A stretch of DNA of 64,000 nt, from positions 1-64,000 of the forward strand of contig NZ_KB907307.1 of NCBI RefSeq assembly GCF_000381925.1. Reading direction: 5' to 3'. Origin of the DNA: Nocardia sp. BMG111209 (GTDB taxonomy: Bacteria > Actinomycetota > Actinomycetes > Mycobacteriales > Mycobacteriaceae). Below are positions 1-10,230 of the stretch, in pieces (the first letter of the stretch is position 1; each line of letters starts with the position of its first letter). The notes below the pieces were generated by a model. The model did no database searches, had not been told where the DNA came from, and saw only the letters and a list, made by a program, of their open reading frames with translations. The translations under genes and the position numbers were made by a program.

Positions 1-353
<353 letters not shown>

Positions 354-513
354 ACGAAGGTGTTACGCGTCCACTGTGTAGTGTCTGAAACAACATACGA
401 ACCCCCGGATGTCTGGGTGGGTTCCGGTGTCGGGCAAGAGGTTTCGTTCCTGCTTGCCGGGTACCGGGGTTCATCGAGGACATGTGGTGTGGGGGTGTGG
501 ATAGTTTCATAGA
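354..513 (+). other. 23S-5S internal transcribed spacer
   Basis: About 160 bases between the two rRNAs, part of the primary rRNA transcript. The inverted segments GAACCCCCGG (399-408) and CCGGGGTTC (465-473), extending through GGGTACCGGGGTTCATC, could form a processing stem. I see no tRNA in it. Confidence 0.6.
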
Positions 514-632
514 GTTACGGCGGTTATAGCGGTGGGGAAACGCCCGGTCCCATTCCGAACCCGGAAGCTAAGCCTGCCAGCGCCGATGGTACTGCACTCG
601 CCAGGGTGTGGGAGAGTAGGACACCGCCGGAA
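514..632 (+). rRNA. rrf: 5S ribosomal RNA
   Basis: Classic actinobacterial 5S rRNA of about 118 bases. The terminal helix is formed by TTACGGCGG at the 5' end and CCGCCGGAA at the 3' end. The conserved CCCATTCCGAACCCGGAAGC loop lies at about 547-566, and GCGCCGATGGTACTGC follows. Ends are estimated from the closing helix and may shift by a few bases. Confidence 0.95.
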
Positions 633-641
633 CATACATCC

Positions 642-674
642 CGAAAAGGGGGCCCGATATGGGTCCCCTTTTCG
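642..674 (+). terminator. rRNA operon terminator hairpin
   Basis: Arms 642-655 (CGAAAAGGGGGCCC) and 661-674 (GGGTCCCCTTTTCG) pair along 14 positions with one G-T pair and a 5-base loop. It lies ten bases after the 5S 3' end and is followed by ACGTTT, so it probably ends the rRNA transcript. Confidence 0.85.
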
Positions 675-816
675 ACGTTTACGAACTTGTACCGCCCGGC
701 CACAGCCGTGTCCGGGCGTGATTGAATTTGAGGGGGGCGGGTCGTCGGCCCGCTCCACCGCACGTGGGGTCGAGCGCCGCGGTCGGGTACCGAGCAGGAA
801 CAAGAAAGGGATCACT

Positions 817-3660
817 GTGTCGGAGCACAACGACGGTCGGAAACCCTTCCGCCGGAGCAGTGCCGGTCAGGGATCGAGTGGCTCGGACAAGCCGATGCGC
901 AGGGACGACGACTCCCGTGGGGAGCGGCGCGACGAAGGATCCGGTGGCTTCCGACGTTCCGGTGGTGATCGAGGTCGCGACAACGATCGCGGTAATTACA
1001 GTCGGGGTGGTTCGGGCGAGCGCGGCGGCTACAACCGCTCCGGCGGAGACCGTAGCAACGGTCGCTCGGACGACAACCGTGGCGGTTTCAACCGCTCGGG
1101 TGGTGATCGTGGTGGCTACGGCCGGTCCGACGATCGCCGGGGTGGTTCCGACCGCTCCGGCGGTGAGCGAGGACAAGGCCGGCCCGACGATCGGCGCGGC
1201 GGGTTCGACCGCTCCGGCGGAAATCGCGGTTCCGGTCGTTCCGACGACAATCGCGGTGGGTTCAACCGATCCGGTAGCGACCGTGGTGGTTTCAACCGGT
1301 CCGGCGGTGGTGATCGTGGTGGTTATGGCCGCTCCGGCGAGCGACGCGACAATGTCGGCGGCTCCGACGATCGCCGCGGCTACGGCCGGCGCGACGAAGG
1401 CGGTCGTGGCGGTTTCGACAGGTCCGATGATCGGCGCGGCGACGACCGTCGCGGTGGTTTCGATCGGTCCGGTGGAGACCGGAATTTCGATCGTCCGCGT
1501 GGTGATCGCGGCGGCTTCGACCGTACGGACGACCGTCGTGGTGGTTCCGGTCGCCCGGACGATCGACGCGGTGGGTTCAACAGGTCCGAAGGACGTGGCT
1601 CGGAGCGCTCCGACGACCGTCGTGGCGGGTTCAATCGGTCCGACGACCGGCGTAGTGGTGGTTTCGACCGTTCCGCCGGCAACCGCGGTTCCGGTCGCTC
1701 CGACGACAATCGCGGTGGGTTCAACCGATCCGGTAGCGACCGTGGCGGTTTCAACCGGTCCGGCGGTGGTGACCGTGGTGGTTTCAACCGTTCCGGCGGT
1801 GAGCGCGGCGGGTTCAACCGGTCCGGTGGTGACCGTGAGGGCTTCAACCGGTCGGGTTCCGATCGGGGTGGCTTCAATCGGTCAGGGTCCGATCGCGGTG
1901 GATTCAACCGCTCGGGCGGCGACCGTGGTGGCTTCGATCGCTCCGATGACCGGCGCGGTGGTTTCAATCGTTCGGGTGGGGACCGTTCTTCCGATCGTCC
2001 GCGTGGCGATCGTGGGGGGTTCGACCGTTCCGATGATCGTCGTGGTGGCTACGGCCGCTCCGATGACCGGCGTGGCGGGTTCGACCGCTCGCAGGGGCGC
2101 GGCTCCGACCGGCCCGATGATCGGCGTGGTGGTTTCGACCGCTCAGGTGGGGACCGTTCTTCCGATCGTCCGCGTGGCGATCGTGGCGGGTTCGATCGTT
2201 CCGATGATCGTCGTGGTGGCTACGGCCGCTCCGATGACCGGCGCGGTGGGTTCGATCGCTCCGAGGGCCGTGGTTCCGACCGGCCCGATGATCGGCGTGG
2301 TTTCGATCGGCCCGATCGCGGACGCGACGGCCGGCCCGATGATCGACGGGGTTTCCGGCGCAGCGAGTCCGGCCGTCGATTCGACGAGGATCGCGAGTTC
2401 CGGAACGCCGACGAGACCGAACTCGACCGCGGACCCATCGATGACGCGGGCGATGTGGCGGAATTGGCCGGCGCTGATGCCGCCGATTCCGAAGCTGTCG
2501 TTCGTGACGACGTTGAGGACGATATCGCCGACGACGAGCTCGATGACGACGAGATCGCTCGCGAGGATGATCTCGACGAGGACGAACTCGATGATGACGA
2601 ACTCGACGGGGGCATCGCTCGCGCTGATGACGTCGAGGACGACGACGAATTCGATGACGACGATGAAGAATTCGACGAAGAGGACGAATTCGACGGGGAA
2701 GACGGCGAATTCGACGAGGACGACAGCGACCTCGACGAGGACGACGACGAAACCGGCGACGAGGAAGCCGAATTCGAGGCGGCCGACTCCGAGGTCGCTG
2801 TCGATCGGGAAGCGGCCGGAGGCGCCGACGATTACCAAGAGCGCCGCCGCGGCGGCGAGGGCGCCTATGTGGCCGGTGGCCGTGGCGACGAACGCCGCGC
2901 CGGACGGCCGGACGAGCCTCCGCTCCCGGATGACGTGCAGGCTTCCGACCTCGACTCGGCCATCCGCCGCGACCTGCTCAGCCTCGACAAGAACAACGCC
3001 GAGGCCGTCGCTCGTCACCTGGTGATGGCAGCGGATCTGATCGTCGACGAGCCCGAACTGGCACTGGCGCATGCGCGAGCCGCTCGTCAGCGCGCGGGCC
3101 GCATCGCCGTCGTCCGCGAAACCGCGGGCGTCACCGCGTATCACGCGGGTGAATGGGCCGAAGCGCTGTCCGAACTGCGTACCGCGCGCCGGATGTCCGG
3201 TGGCGCCGGTCTGCTCGCGGTGATGGCCGACTGTGAACGCGGCCTGGGCCGGCCCGAACGGGCTATCGAGCTCGGCCGCAGCGAAGAGGCCCGGCAGCTC
3301 AGCGGCGACGAGGCGGCGGAACTGCGCATCGTGGTTGCCGGCGCACGGATGGATCTGGGGCAGTACGACCAGGCCGTGGTCAGCCTGCAGACGCCGGATC
3401 TCGATCCGGTTCGCACCGGACCGGCCGCGGCTCGTCTCTTCTACGCCTATGCCGAGGCGCTGCTCGCCGCGGGACGTCGCGACGACGCATTGCAGTGGTT
3501 CCTCAACGCCGCGTCCGCGGACGTCGACGGCGAGACCGATGCCGAGTGGCGCGCCGAGGAACTGGGCATCGGTGACCCCGATGCGGAGGACCTCGATGCC
3601 GAGGAGCCCGAAACGCCTTCGGGCGCAGAGCAGTTCGACCGTACGGAAGACGAGCAGTAG
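817..3660 (+). CDS. RGG-repeat / acidic low-complexity protein with TPR-like C-terminal domain
   Basis: This 947-residue protein has three parts. Residues about 40-520 are a basic disordered region made of dozens of imperfect repeats of the type GGFxRSxxDRR, rich in Arg, Gly, Ser and Asp. Residues about 525-670 are extremely acidic, with long Asp/Glu runs. Residues about 700-947 form an alpha-helical, TPR-like domain (for example ALAHARAARQRAG and PERAIELGRSEEA). The C-terminal part and the position before the HAD phosphatase resemble Rv1691 of M. tuberculosis (recalled synteny), which lacks the long N-terminus. GTG at 817 is chosen because AAGAAAGGG lies just upstream (802-810) and the protein then starts after the 5S terminator; the open frame itself reaches back into the 5S gene. 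Function is unknown; RNA or ribosome association is only an inference from the RGG composition. Confidence 0.8.
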   Translation: MSEHNDGRKPFRRSSAGQGSSGSDKPMRRDDDSRGERRDEGSGGFRRSGGDRGRDNDRGNYSRGGSGERGGYNRSGGDRSNGRSDDNRGGFNRSGGDRGGYGRSDDRRGGSDRSGGERGQGRPDDRRGGFDRSGGNRGSGRSDDNRGGFNRSGSDRGGFNRSGGGDRGGYGRSGERRDNVGGSDDRRGYGRRDEGGRGGFDRSDDRRGDDRRGGFDRSGGDRNFDRPRGDRGGFDRTDDRRGGSGRPDDRRGGFNRSEGRGSERSDDRRGGFNRSDDRRSGGFDRSAGNRGSGRSDDNRGGFNRSGSDRGGFNRSGGGDRGGFNRSGGERGGFNRSGGDREGFNRSGSDRGGFNRSGSDRGGFNRSGGDRGGFDRSDDRRGGFNRSGGDRSSDRPRGDRGGFDRSDDRRGGYGRSDDRRGGFDRSQGRGSDRPDDRRGGFDRSGGDRSSDRPRGDRGGFDRSDDRRGGYGRSDDRRGGFDRSEGRGSDRPDDRRGFDRPDRGRDGRPDDRRGFRRSESGRRFDEDREFRNADETELDRGPIDDAGDVAELAGADAADSEAVVRDDVEDDIADDELDDDEIAREDDLDEDELDDDELDGGIARADDVEDDDEFDDDDEEFDEEDEFDGEDGEFDEDDSDLDEDDDETGDEEAEFEAADSEVAVDREAAGGADDYQERRRGGEGAYVAGGRGDERRAGRPDEPPLPDDVQASDLDSAIRRDLLSLDKNNAEAVARHLVMAADLIVDEPELALAHARAARQRAGRIAVVRETAGVTAYHAGEWAEALSELRTARRMSGGAGLLAVMADCERGLGRPERAIELGRSEEARQLSGDEAAELRIVVAGARMDLGQYDQAVVSLQTPDLDPVRTGPAAARLFYAYAEALLAAGRRDDALQWFLNAASADVDGETDAEWRAEELGIGDPDAEDLDAEEPETPSGAEQFDRTEDEQ

Positions 3661-3675
3661 AGAACCCGGAGTCAG

Positions 3676-4578
3676 GTGGATCCAGTGACGCGGTTACGAG
3701 AAGGGTTCGGTGCGCTGCTGCTGGACCTCGACGGCACGTTGTACCGCGGGAACGTGGTCGTTCCCGGTGCGCCGGAAGCGCTTTCGGGTGAATCGAGCGC
3801 GCAGATCCTGATGTACGTCACCAACAACGCCAGCCGCTCGGCGACCACCGTCGCCGAGCACCTGGCCGAAATGGGTTTCCGCGCAACCGAAGACGACGTC
3901 GTCACCAGTGCTCAGGCGGCCGCGCACGTACTCGCGGATCGGCTGGAACCGGGGGCGACGGTGCTGGTCGTCGGATCCGACGATCTGGCCGCCGAGATCG
4001 CCCGTGTCGGTCTCCGGCCGATTCGGCGATTCGACTCCGATCGGCCCGATGCCGTGGTGCAGGGCCATTCCCCGCAGACGGCGTGGCCCGACCTCGCGGA
4101 GGCGTCGTTCGCCCTGCGCGCGGGCGCCCTGTGGGTGGCGGCGAACACCGATGCGACGCTTCCCCTGGAACGCGGTCTCGCACCCGGCAACGGCGCCATG
4201 GTGGCGGCGTTGCGGGCCGCGACCGAGCTCGAGCCGATCGTCGCGGGCAAGCCGTACGCACCCTTGCTCGAGGATGCCCTGACCCGCGCCGGCACACGGT
4301 CGGCGCTGGTGGTCGGCGACCGCCTCGACACCGATATCGACGGCGCCCACTGCGTCGGTCTGCCATCGCTACTGGTCCTCACCGGGGTCAGCACGCTCAC
4401 CGATCTCCGCAAGCAACCCGCGGATCGGCTGCCGAGCTATGTCTCGGACACCCTCGACGCACTGAATCATCCTGTGGCAGAAGTGGACCCGATCGATCCC
4501 GATGCGGGCGACCTCGCCGACGAACTGGGCGAACTGCTCCGCCGCCACCCCGGACGCGCTGTCCCCGTGGCCTCCTGA
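3676..4578 (+). CDS. HAD-superfamily (class IIA, NagD-like) phosphatase, probable glycerol-3-phosphate phosphatase
   Basis: The 300-residue protein starts at GTG 3676, 15 bases after the preceding stop, so it is probably co-transcribed. HAD motif I DLDGT is at residues 17-21, the second motif is in MYVTNNASRS (about 52-61), and motif IV is VGDRLDTDIDGA (about 214-225) with the family-typical GLPSLLVLTG after it. The cap region between motifs is of the IIA type. The position matches Rv1692, which is described as a D-glycerol-3-phosphate phosphatase in phospholipid recycling; that substrate is transferred by homology and synteny, not shown here. Confidence 0.85.
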   Translation: MDPVTRLREGFGALLLDLDGTLYRGNVVVPGAPEALSGESSAQILMYVTNNASRSATTVAEHLAEMGFRATEDDVVTSAQAAAHVLADRLEPGATVLVVGSDDLAAEIARVGLRPIRRFDSDRPDAVVQGHSPQTAWPDLAEASFALRAGALWVAANTDATLPLERGLAPGNGAMVAALRAATELEPIVAGKPYAPLLEDALTRAGTRSALVVGDRLDTDIDGAHCVGLPSLLVLTGVSTLTDLRKQPADRLPSYVSDTLDALNHPVAEVDPIDPDAGDLADELGELLRRHPGRAVPVAS

Positions 4579-4807
4579 CCCGGGACTGCCGCCACTCGGT
4601 CGTGGCGCGTACCGCCACTTCGGTTGTCGCGGAACGGCAATCGACAGGGTCTGAACTCGGCCGCTCGAAGATGGCCTGCAACCAACGAACGTGGCGAACG
4701 GCCACTTTCATGGATCGGGCCGTGTTCACTCGAGGGTGCGTGCCGCTGGTGAACAGGTGTCGTATGACAAGTGTGTCCACTCGAGGGACGGGTGTCTGCG
4801 AGGTGCG
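4579..4807. other. Convergent intergenic region with CGCCAC/GTGGCG half-sites
   Basis: This 229-base gap separates the HAD phosphatase from the convergent DUF218 gene. Three alternating half-sites occur close together: CGCCAC (4590-4595), GTGGCG (4602-4607) and CGCCAC (4613-4618), able to form competing small hairpins. A related GTGGC-GAACG-GCCAC element lies at 4691-4705. They may end transcription from the left gene. No convincing small gene was seen. Confidence 0.45.
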
Positions 4808-5554
4808 TTACGCCGACACCATGGTCGTGAGGGGTGTCGGCGTCGCGGCGGTGTCGGCGCGGACGGTCCGGACGAGTATTCGCCCGGCGCGGCGACGTGC
4901 GACGGCGGCCAGTTCGTGTGCGGCCGTCGGCACCTTGAACCACCACTGCTCGAAAGGACGGTAGTCGGCGGCCGGAACGAGACGGGCGGCGAGGTCGGGT
5001 CGCTGGATCCGCAGGTAGCGACGGGCACGAGCGGCGTGCATCGGGTCCGACGCCAGCAGGATGCGGTCCGCGTGCTCGATCAGCGGGATGCTGAATTCGA
5101 TGTTCTGCCAGGTACTCCGGGCCCGGGTCTCGGTGACGATGCGGTCGGCGGGGATACCCAGCTCGTCGCGCGCGTAGCGGGCCATCACATCGGCCTCGGC
5201 CTGGGTGCGGCGTACCGCGCCGCCGGTGAAGACCACGATGCCGTGGCCGTCCCGATCCATCGAGCGCGCGGCGATGCGGCACCGCCAGCGTTGCATCGGA
5301 TGTGGGCGGCCGTCGGGCCGGGCAGGATAACCGAGCACCACGACCGCCTCGGTACCGTCGGATTCGGCAGCGGCCCAGGCCGATTCGCTGTCGAAGCCCC
5401 GCCGCGAGGCGCGCCGGTGCAACAATTCGGCGGCGAGGACAACGAACAACCCGGCCACCGCGCCGATCGTCATCGGGCCGACCGGCCGTGGGCCGCCACG
5501 CCCGGGCCGGGGGGAGGCGTCATCCGTCTTCTCCAGTTGCCGCATGCGGGCCAT
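4808..5554 (-). CDS. DUF218 / YdcF-SanA-like membrane-anchored protein
   Basis: The chosen start (ATG complement of 5552-5554; an alternative ATG is at 5545) gives 248 residues. A single N-terminal membrane segment (GAVAGLFVVLAAELL, about residues 31-45) is followed by the DUF218 fold: AVVVLGYPA, then FTGGAVRRTQAEADVM and IPADRIVTETRARSTWQNIE, which is the usual pattern of YdcF, SanA and ElyC proteins. Those relatives act in envelope integrity, but the biochemical activity is not settled. The open frame extends upstream to 5704, yet the added residues look like non-coding sequence. It is transcribed against its neighbours on both sides. Confidence 0.8.
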   Translation of the reverse strand: MARMRQLEKTDDASPRPGRGGPRPVGPMTIGAVAGLFVVLAAELLHRRASRRGFDSESAWAAAESDGTEAVVVLGYPARPDGRPHPMQRWRCRIAARSMDRDGHGIVVFTGGAVRRTQAEADVMARYARDELGIPADRIVTETRARSTWQNIEFSIPLIEHADRILLASDPMHAARARRYLRIQRPDLAARLVPAADYRPFEQWWFKVPTAAHELAAVARRRAGRILVRTVRADTAATPTPLTTMVSA

Positions 5555-5853
5555 TCTGCCAACCCCAGGACCGGTCGGGTGCGTGTTGCGCGGGAAGTTG
5601 CCGGGTCGTGAATGAGCCACGCCGAGAAATCGAGGAATGCCCGATTTCCGGACGTCCGGAAATGATTGCGGCCTCGGGAGGGTGGATGCCACGAGATTGC
5701 CCACACGGGTTTTCCGGTGCCCCGGGTCAACGGGCCGGAAGTGGTGCGGAATTCGCCCGATTCGCGGGATCGGGTCGGGCCGTTCGTTCGCACTCGCTGC
5801 ACGGCCCGTGGGACGTGTGTTCGAATGACCTCTCCGGTAGCGTTGACGACACC

Positions 5854-6141
5854 ATGACTACCCCGACACCTCGTCCGCCCGTCCCCGGTCCGTCCGGTCC
5901 TCGACCGGGCGCGCCGCTGCCCGGTCAGCACCTGCAGGCCGGAAATCCGGCGGAGTTCGCCGATCCGGAGCGTGTGCGCGCGGAGATCGGCGCCCTGATG
6001 TCGGAGCTTTCGGCGCGATCCGGGGCCGAGACCGTTGCGGGTGAACCGCCGTCCGGCACCGACATCACCCGCCGGGCCCGCATCCTCGAGCAGGCGCACG
6101 AGGTCCTGGTCCAGGCGCTGGCCACGGTGGACAAGGTCTGA
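5854..6141 (+). CDS. Small conserved protein of the tlyA operon
   Basis: The 95-residue protein has a Pro/Gly-rich N-terminus (about residues 1-35) and an amphipathic helical C-terminal half ending in ARILEQAHEVLVQALATVDKV-type heptads. ATG 5854 is chosen; the longer open frame to 5302 runs over the divergent gene. It ends one base before the tlyA start, so the two are translationally coupled. M. tuberculosis also has a very small gene (Rv1693) in this position. The role is unknown; a partner or accessory protein for the downstream genes is possible. Confidence 0.75.
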   Translation: MTTPTPRPPVPGPSGPRPGAPLPGQHLQAGNPAEFADPERVRAEIGALMSELSARSGAETVAGEPPSGTDITRRARILEQAHEVLVQALATVDKV

Positions 6142-6142
6142 G

Positions 6143-6970
6143 GTGGCCAGGCGCGCACGGGTGGACGCGGAACTGGTTCGACGCGGTCTCGCGCGTTCAC
6201 GGGAACACGCGGTCGAACTGATCGGCGCGGGCCGCGTCCTCATCAACGGCGCCGTCGCGTCGAAACCGGCGACCGCGGTGGAGACCGCCACGCCGCTGCT
6301 CGTCCGCGACGAACCGGACGAGGTGCAGTGGGCCTCCCGCGGTGCGCACAAACTCCTGGGCGCGCTCGAGGCCTTCGAACCGCTGGGATTGAGCGTCGGC
6401 GGTAAGCGGTGTCTCGACGCCGGCGCGTCCACGGGTGGTTTCACCGATGTGCTGCTGTCGCGCGGGGCCCGCGAGGTGGTGGCGGCGGACGTCGGGTACG
6501 GCCAGTTGATCTGGCGGCTGCGCACCGACGAGCGGGTGCGGGTGTTCGACCGTACCAACGTCCGCACCCTCACCGCGGACGCGATCGAGGGACCGGTGGA
6601 GCTGGTGGTGGCCGATCTCTCGTTCATCTCGCTCGGACTGGTGCTGCCCGCGCTGGCGCAATGCTGTGCGCCGGGCGCCGATCTGCTGCCGATGGTGAAA
6701 CCGCAGTTCGAGGTCGGAAAACAGCGAGTAGGCTCCGGCGGTGTGGTGCGTGATCCGGCCCTGCGCGCCGAGGCGGTGCGCACGGTCGCGGCCGCGGCGG
6801 CGGAACTGGGGCTGCACACGCGCGGGGCGGTGGCGAGCCCGCTGCCCGGCCCGTCCGGCAATGTGGAGTATTTTCTCTGGCTGCACCGGGCGGAGATCAC
6901 GTCCGGCGATTCCGGCACCGCCGAGATCGCCGAGCTGGTGCAACGGGCGGTGGAGGAGGGCCCACAGTGA
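6143..6970 (+). CDS. tlyA: TlyA-type 2'-O-ribose rRNA methyltransferase
   Basis: The 275-residue protein starts at GTG 6143. An S4 RNA-binding domain covers residues 1-60 ([27 protein letters not shown]). The FtsJ-like SAM domain follows, with [14 protein letters not shown] (92-105), [10 protein letters not shown] and [10 protein letters not shown]. The Lys-Asp-Lys-Glu catalytic set seems present (Lys in RGAHK, Asp in ADLSF, Lys in VKPQF, Glu in GNVEYF). Family members methylate 16S C1409 and 23S C1920, modifications tied to capreomycin susceptibility in mycobacteria. Length fits M. tuberculosis TlyA (268). The stop overlaps the nadK start. Confidence 0.95.
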   Translation: MARRARVDAELVRRGLARSREHAVELIGAGRVLINGAVASKPATAVETATPLLVRDEPDEVQWASRGAHKLLGALEAFEPLGLSVGGKRCLDAGASTGGFTDVLLSRGAREVVAADVGYGQLIWRLRTDERVRVFDRTNVRTLTADAIEGPVELVVADLSFISLGLVLPALAQCCAPGADLLPMVKPQFEVGKQRVGSGGVVRDPALRAEAVRTVAAAAAELGLHTRGAVASPLPGPSGNVEYFLWLHRAEITSGDSGTAEIAELVQRAVEEGPQ

Positions 6971-7965
6971 AGCGGGAGATTCTGCTCGTGGCGCACACCG
7001 GGCGCACCGAGTTGGCCGAAGCCGCTCATCGAGTGGCGAAGATGTTCGCGGAGGCGGGAATCGGCCTGCGGGTACTCGCCGACGAGATGGCCGGCACCCG
7101 GCTCGAGGACGGTCCCGAAGTCGATTGCGACACCAGCATTCCCGAGGATGTCATGGTGTGGACCGTCGAGCACTGCGCGGAGGCGGCACTCGGCTGCGAG
7201 ATGGTGCTGGCCCTCGGCGGCGACGGCACCTTCCTGCGCGCCGCCGAACTGGCCCGGCCCGCACGGGTGCCGGTGCTGGGAATCAATCTGGGCCGCATCG
7301 GTTTTCTCACCGAGGCCGAGGGCGAGGATCTGGACGAGGCGCTGGCCCAGGTGATCCGCGGCGACTATCGCGTCGAACAGCGGATGACCATCGATGTCAG
7401 TGTCCGCGTCGACGATGTGGTGGTGGAACGCGGCTGGGCGCTGAACGAGGCCAGTATCGAGAACGCCATGCGGATGGGCGTTCTGGAGGTCGTGCTCGAG
7501 GTGGACGGCCGGCCGGTGTCGCAATTCGGTTGCGACGGTGTGCTGGTCGCGACGCCGACCGGGTCGACGGCCTACGCGTTCTCCGCCGGTGGGCCGGTGG
7601 TCTGGCCGGAACTCGCGGCGTTGCTGGTGATCCCGAGCAACGCCCATGCCCTGTTCGCGCGTCCGCTGGTGACCAGCCCGGATTCGCGAATTGCCGTGGA
7701 AACCGTTGCGACGGGCCACGATGCGATAGTTTTCCTGGACGGTCGGCGTACCCTCGCGCTGCCGCGCGGCGCCCGGTTCGAGGCCGTGCGCGGAGCCGAG
7801 CCGGTGCGGTGGGTGCGGCTGGATTCCACGCCGTTCGCCGACCGGATGGTGCGCAAATTCCAGTTGCCCGTGACAGGCTGGCGAGGTCGGCGGCCCGAGC
7901 GGGCGGGTGCGGAGATCGAACACCGCCGAACGGAGAGCACGAGTGCTGACAGAGATCCGGATTGA
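6967..7965 (+). CDS. nadK: NAD kinase
   Basis: The 332-residue protein begins at GTG 6967 within a GTGA overlap with tlyA. The ATP/NAD-kinase signature GGDGT is at residues 84-88, followed by [15 protein letters not shown], the NE of WALNEASI, and the glycine-rich [21 protein letters not shown] segment that binds NAD. It makes NADP from NAD with ATP or polyphosphate in the cytosol. Length is slightly above M. tuberculosis PpnK (307); the extra residues form an Arg-rich C-terminal tail. The last 23 bases overlap recN. Confidence 0.95.
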   Translation: MKREILLVAHTGRTELAEAAHRVAKMFAEAGIGLRVLADEMAGTRLEDGPEVDCDTSIPEDVMVWTVEHCAEAALGCEMVLALGGDGTFLRAAELARPARVPVLGINLGRIGFLTEAEGEDLDEALAQVIRGDYRVEQRMTIDVSVRVDDVVVERGWALNEASIENAMRMGVLEVVLEVDGRPVSQFGCDGVLVATPTGSTAYAFSAGGPVVWPELAALLVIPSNAHALFARPLVTSPDSRIAVETVATGHDAIVFLDGRRTLALPRGARFEAVRGAEPVRWVRLDSTPFADRMVRKFQLPVTGWRGRRPERAGAEIEHRRTESTSADRDPD

Positions 7966-9733
7966 CGGTCTGGGCGTAATATCCAGTGCCACAGCGCAAT
8001 TCCACGAGGGCCTGACCTGCCTGACCGGCGAGACCGGCGCGGGCAAGACCATGGTCGTGACGAGCCTGCACCTGCTCGGCGGCGCGCGCGCCGATGCGGG
8101 CCGGGTTCGCCGTGGGGAGAGCCGCGCGGTGGTCGAGGGCCGGTTCACCGTCGACGAGGTGCACGCCGATGCCCGCGACGAGGTCGCGAAGGTGCTGGAA
8201 TCCGCGGGCGCGCATCGCGACGACGACGGCAGCGTGATCGCGGTGCGCACCGTCGGCAGCGACGGCCGGTCCCGGGCTCATCTGGGCGGCCGCAGCGTGC
8301 CCGCCGCGGTGCTGTCCGATTTCACCGCCCCGCTGCTGACCGTGCACGGCCAGAACGATCAGCTGCGGCTGCAACGTCCCGACCAGCAGTTGCACGCACT
8401 GGACCGGTTCGCCGGCGATGCGGTCGCGGGCCTGTTGCGCAAGTACCGGCTGGCCCGGCGCACCTGGTTACAGGCCCGCACCGAACTGCTGGAACGCACC
8501 GCGCGCAGCCGGGAACTGGCGCTCGAGGCCGACCGGCTGAAACATTCGCTGTCCGAGATCGACACGGTCGCACCGGCCGCCGGCGAGGACGAGCGGATCG
8601 TGGCGGAGGTGCGGCGCCTGTCCGATCTGGATTCGTTGCGGGAGGCCGCGTTCGGGGCGCACGACGCGCTGGCCGGTGCCGGTGACTCGCCGGGGGAGGG
8701 GTCCGGCGCGCTGGATCTGCTCGGCAGTGCGCGGGCCCGGCTGGAGAGTTCGGGCGATCCGGCGCTCGGCGATCTGGCGCCGCGCCTGGCCGAGGCGATC
8801 TCGGTGGTGATCGATCTGACCACCGAACTCAGCAGCTATCTGACCGATCTGCCCTCGGATCCGGGTGCGCTGGATTCGCTGCTCACCCGGCAGGCGGAGT
8901 TGAAGGCGCTGACCCGCAAATACGCGCCGGACATCGACGGCGTGATCGCGTGGGCCGACGATGCCCGCGAACGGCTGTCGTCGCTCGACGTCTCCGAAGA
9001 GGCGCTGGCGGCACTGTCCCGCGACGTCGAGACCGCCGCCGAACAGGTCCGCGAGGTCGCGAAGAAACTGACGACGGCCCGCACCAAATCCGCGAAGAAG
9101 CTGTCGGCCGCGGTCAGCGCCGAACTGGGCGGGCTGGCGATGGGCCGCGCGAAACTGGAGGTCGCGGTGCGGCCGATGCCGGCCGGTGCGCAGGATTCGG
9201 CGCCGATCACCGTCGACGGCAAGGATCTGCACGCCGGTGGCACCGGTGTGGACGAGGTCGAGTTCCGGCTCGCGGCGCATTCCGGGGCGCAGCCGATGCC
9301 GCTGAGCAAGAGCGCGTCCGGCGGTGAGCTGTCGCGGGTGATGCTGGCGCTCGAAGTGGTGCTGGCCAGTTCCGAGCAGGGCACCACGATGGTGTTCGAC
9401 GAGGTCGACGCCGGTGTCGGCGGCCGGGCCGCGGTGGAGATCGGCAAACGGCTGGCCCGGCTGGCCCGCACCCATCAGGTGATCGTGGTGACGCATCTGC
9501 CGCAGGTGGCGGCCTTCGCCGACACCCACCTCGTGGTGGACAAGGTCGACGACGGCAAGGGCGTCAACAGCGGTGTGCGCACCCTCGGCACCGGCGAGCG
9601 GGTGAAGGAACTCGCGCGCATGCTGGCCGGTCTCGACGACACCGAAACCGGCCGCGCGCACGCCGAGGAGCTGCTGGCCACCGCCGATGCCGAGAAGGCC
9701 GGCGGCCGGGCCCCGGCTCCCGCGGCCGGCTGA
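7943..9733 (+). CDS. recN: DNA repair ATPase RecN
   Basis: The 596-residue SMC-like ATPase starts at GTG 7943 inside the nadK coding end. Walker A GETGAGKT lies at residues 29-36. A central coiled-coil-forming region spans about 150-390. The C-terminal ATPase half has the signature [15 protein letters not shown], Walker [14 protein letters not shown] and a D-loop/His switch TLPQV-type segment ([13 protein letters not shown]). RecN bridges DNA ends and helps double-strand break repair by homologous recombination. Order tlyA-nadK-recN is conserved in actinobacteria. Confidence 0.95.
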   Translation: MLTEIRIDGLGVISSATAQFHEGLTCLTGETGAGKTMVVTSLHLLGGARADAGRVRRGESRAVVEGRFTVDEVHADARDEVAKVLESAGAHRDDDGSVIAVRTVGSDGRSRAHLGGRSVPAAVLSDFTAPLLTVHGQNDQLRLQRPDQQLHALDRFAGDAVAGLLRKYRLARRTWLQARTELLERTARSRELALEADRLKHSLSEIDTVAPAAGEDERIVAEVRRLSDLDSLREAAFGAHDALAGAGDSPGEGSGALDLLGSARARLESSGDPALGDLAPRLAEAISVVIDLTTELSSYLTDLPSDPGALDSLLTRQAELKALTRKYAPDIDGVIAWADDARERLSSLDVSEEALAALSRDVETAAEQVREVAKKLTTARTKSAKKLSAAVSAELGGLAMGRAKLEVAVRPMPAGAQDSAPITVDGKDLHAGGTGVDEVEFRLAAHSGAQPMPLSKSASGGELSRVMLALEVVLASSEQGTTMVFDEVDAGVGGRAAVEIGKRLARLARTHQVIVVTHLPQVAAFADTHLVVDKVDDGKGVNSGVRTLGTGERVKELARMLAGLDDTETGRAHAEELLATADAEKAGGRAPAPAAG

Positions 9734-9784
9734 TCCGCCTCCCGGCGCTGTACTCCACGGGCCGTCGCGTGGTCCACTGGGTGG

Positions 9785-10201
9785 ATGCCTGAGGAGGACG
9801 AGATCGTCGGCCTGTGGAGCGTCGAGGCCGGGTACTACTCGGCGATGGACGACGAGGTCTTCGCGTTCTGGTCCGACGGCGTGGGTTTCGTGGAGTTCGC
9901 CCGGCCCTATGTCTCGGATTGCGTGGATTTTCGCTGGACCCGGCTGGGGCCGGAAACGCTTCGACTGGAACCGTTCCGGCGCACCTATGTGGAGGACGGC
10001 GACGTGTTCGAGGGCGACGTGCCGCCGCCGGAGGACGCCACCTATCGGATCGTCCTGGAGGACCGGCCGCTCGAGGGCGACCGGATGTCAGTGATGTACC
10101 TGACGGCTTCGTTCGTGCTGTACGGGGATCAGGGCCACGGATTGGCCACGCGCACACCGTCGGATCGGCTGCGCGACGCGAATTGGCGGCTCGGGCAGTG
10201 A
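9785..10201 (+). CDS. Hypothetical acidic protein
   Basis: The 138-residue soluble protein starts at ATG 9785, 51 bases after recN. It is acidic and aromatic, with many Tyr, Trp and Phe in the first half (EIVGLWSVEAGYYSAMDDEV, FAFWSDGVGFVEF) and alternating hydrophobic residues that look like a beta-sheet fold. No signal peptide, membrane segment or known motif was recognised. The codon bias matches the neighbours, supporting a real gene. It could be a small beta-barrel, but that is only an impression. Confidence 0.65.
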   Translation: MPEEDEIVGLWSVEAGYYSAMDDEVFAFWSDGVGFVEFARPYVSDCVDFRWTRLGPETLRLEPFRRTYVEDGDVFEGDVPPPEDATYRIVLEDRPLEGDRMSVMYLTASFVLYGDQGHGLATRTPSDRLRDANWRLGQ

Positions 10202-10230
10202 CTTCCGGGGTCTCCGGGCAGTGACCTCCG

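Noticed and set aside
940..2370. Repeat array that might be a CRISPR or tandem DNA repeat
   Set aside because: The repeats are imperfect, in phase with codons, and encode GGFxRSxxDR units; no constant repeat with variable spacers exists.
4579..4807. Candidate small gene in the gap after the HAD phosphatase
   Set aside because: Open frames there lack coding bias and ribosome binding sites.
5470..8250. Minus-strand frame of over 900 codons across tlyA, nadK and recN
   Set aside because: Shadow of the coding strand; the three plus-strand genes have full catalytic motifs.
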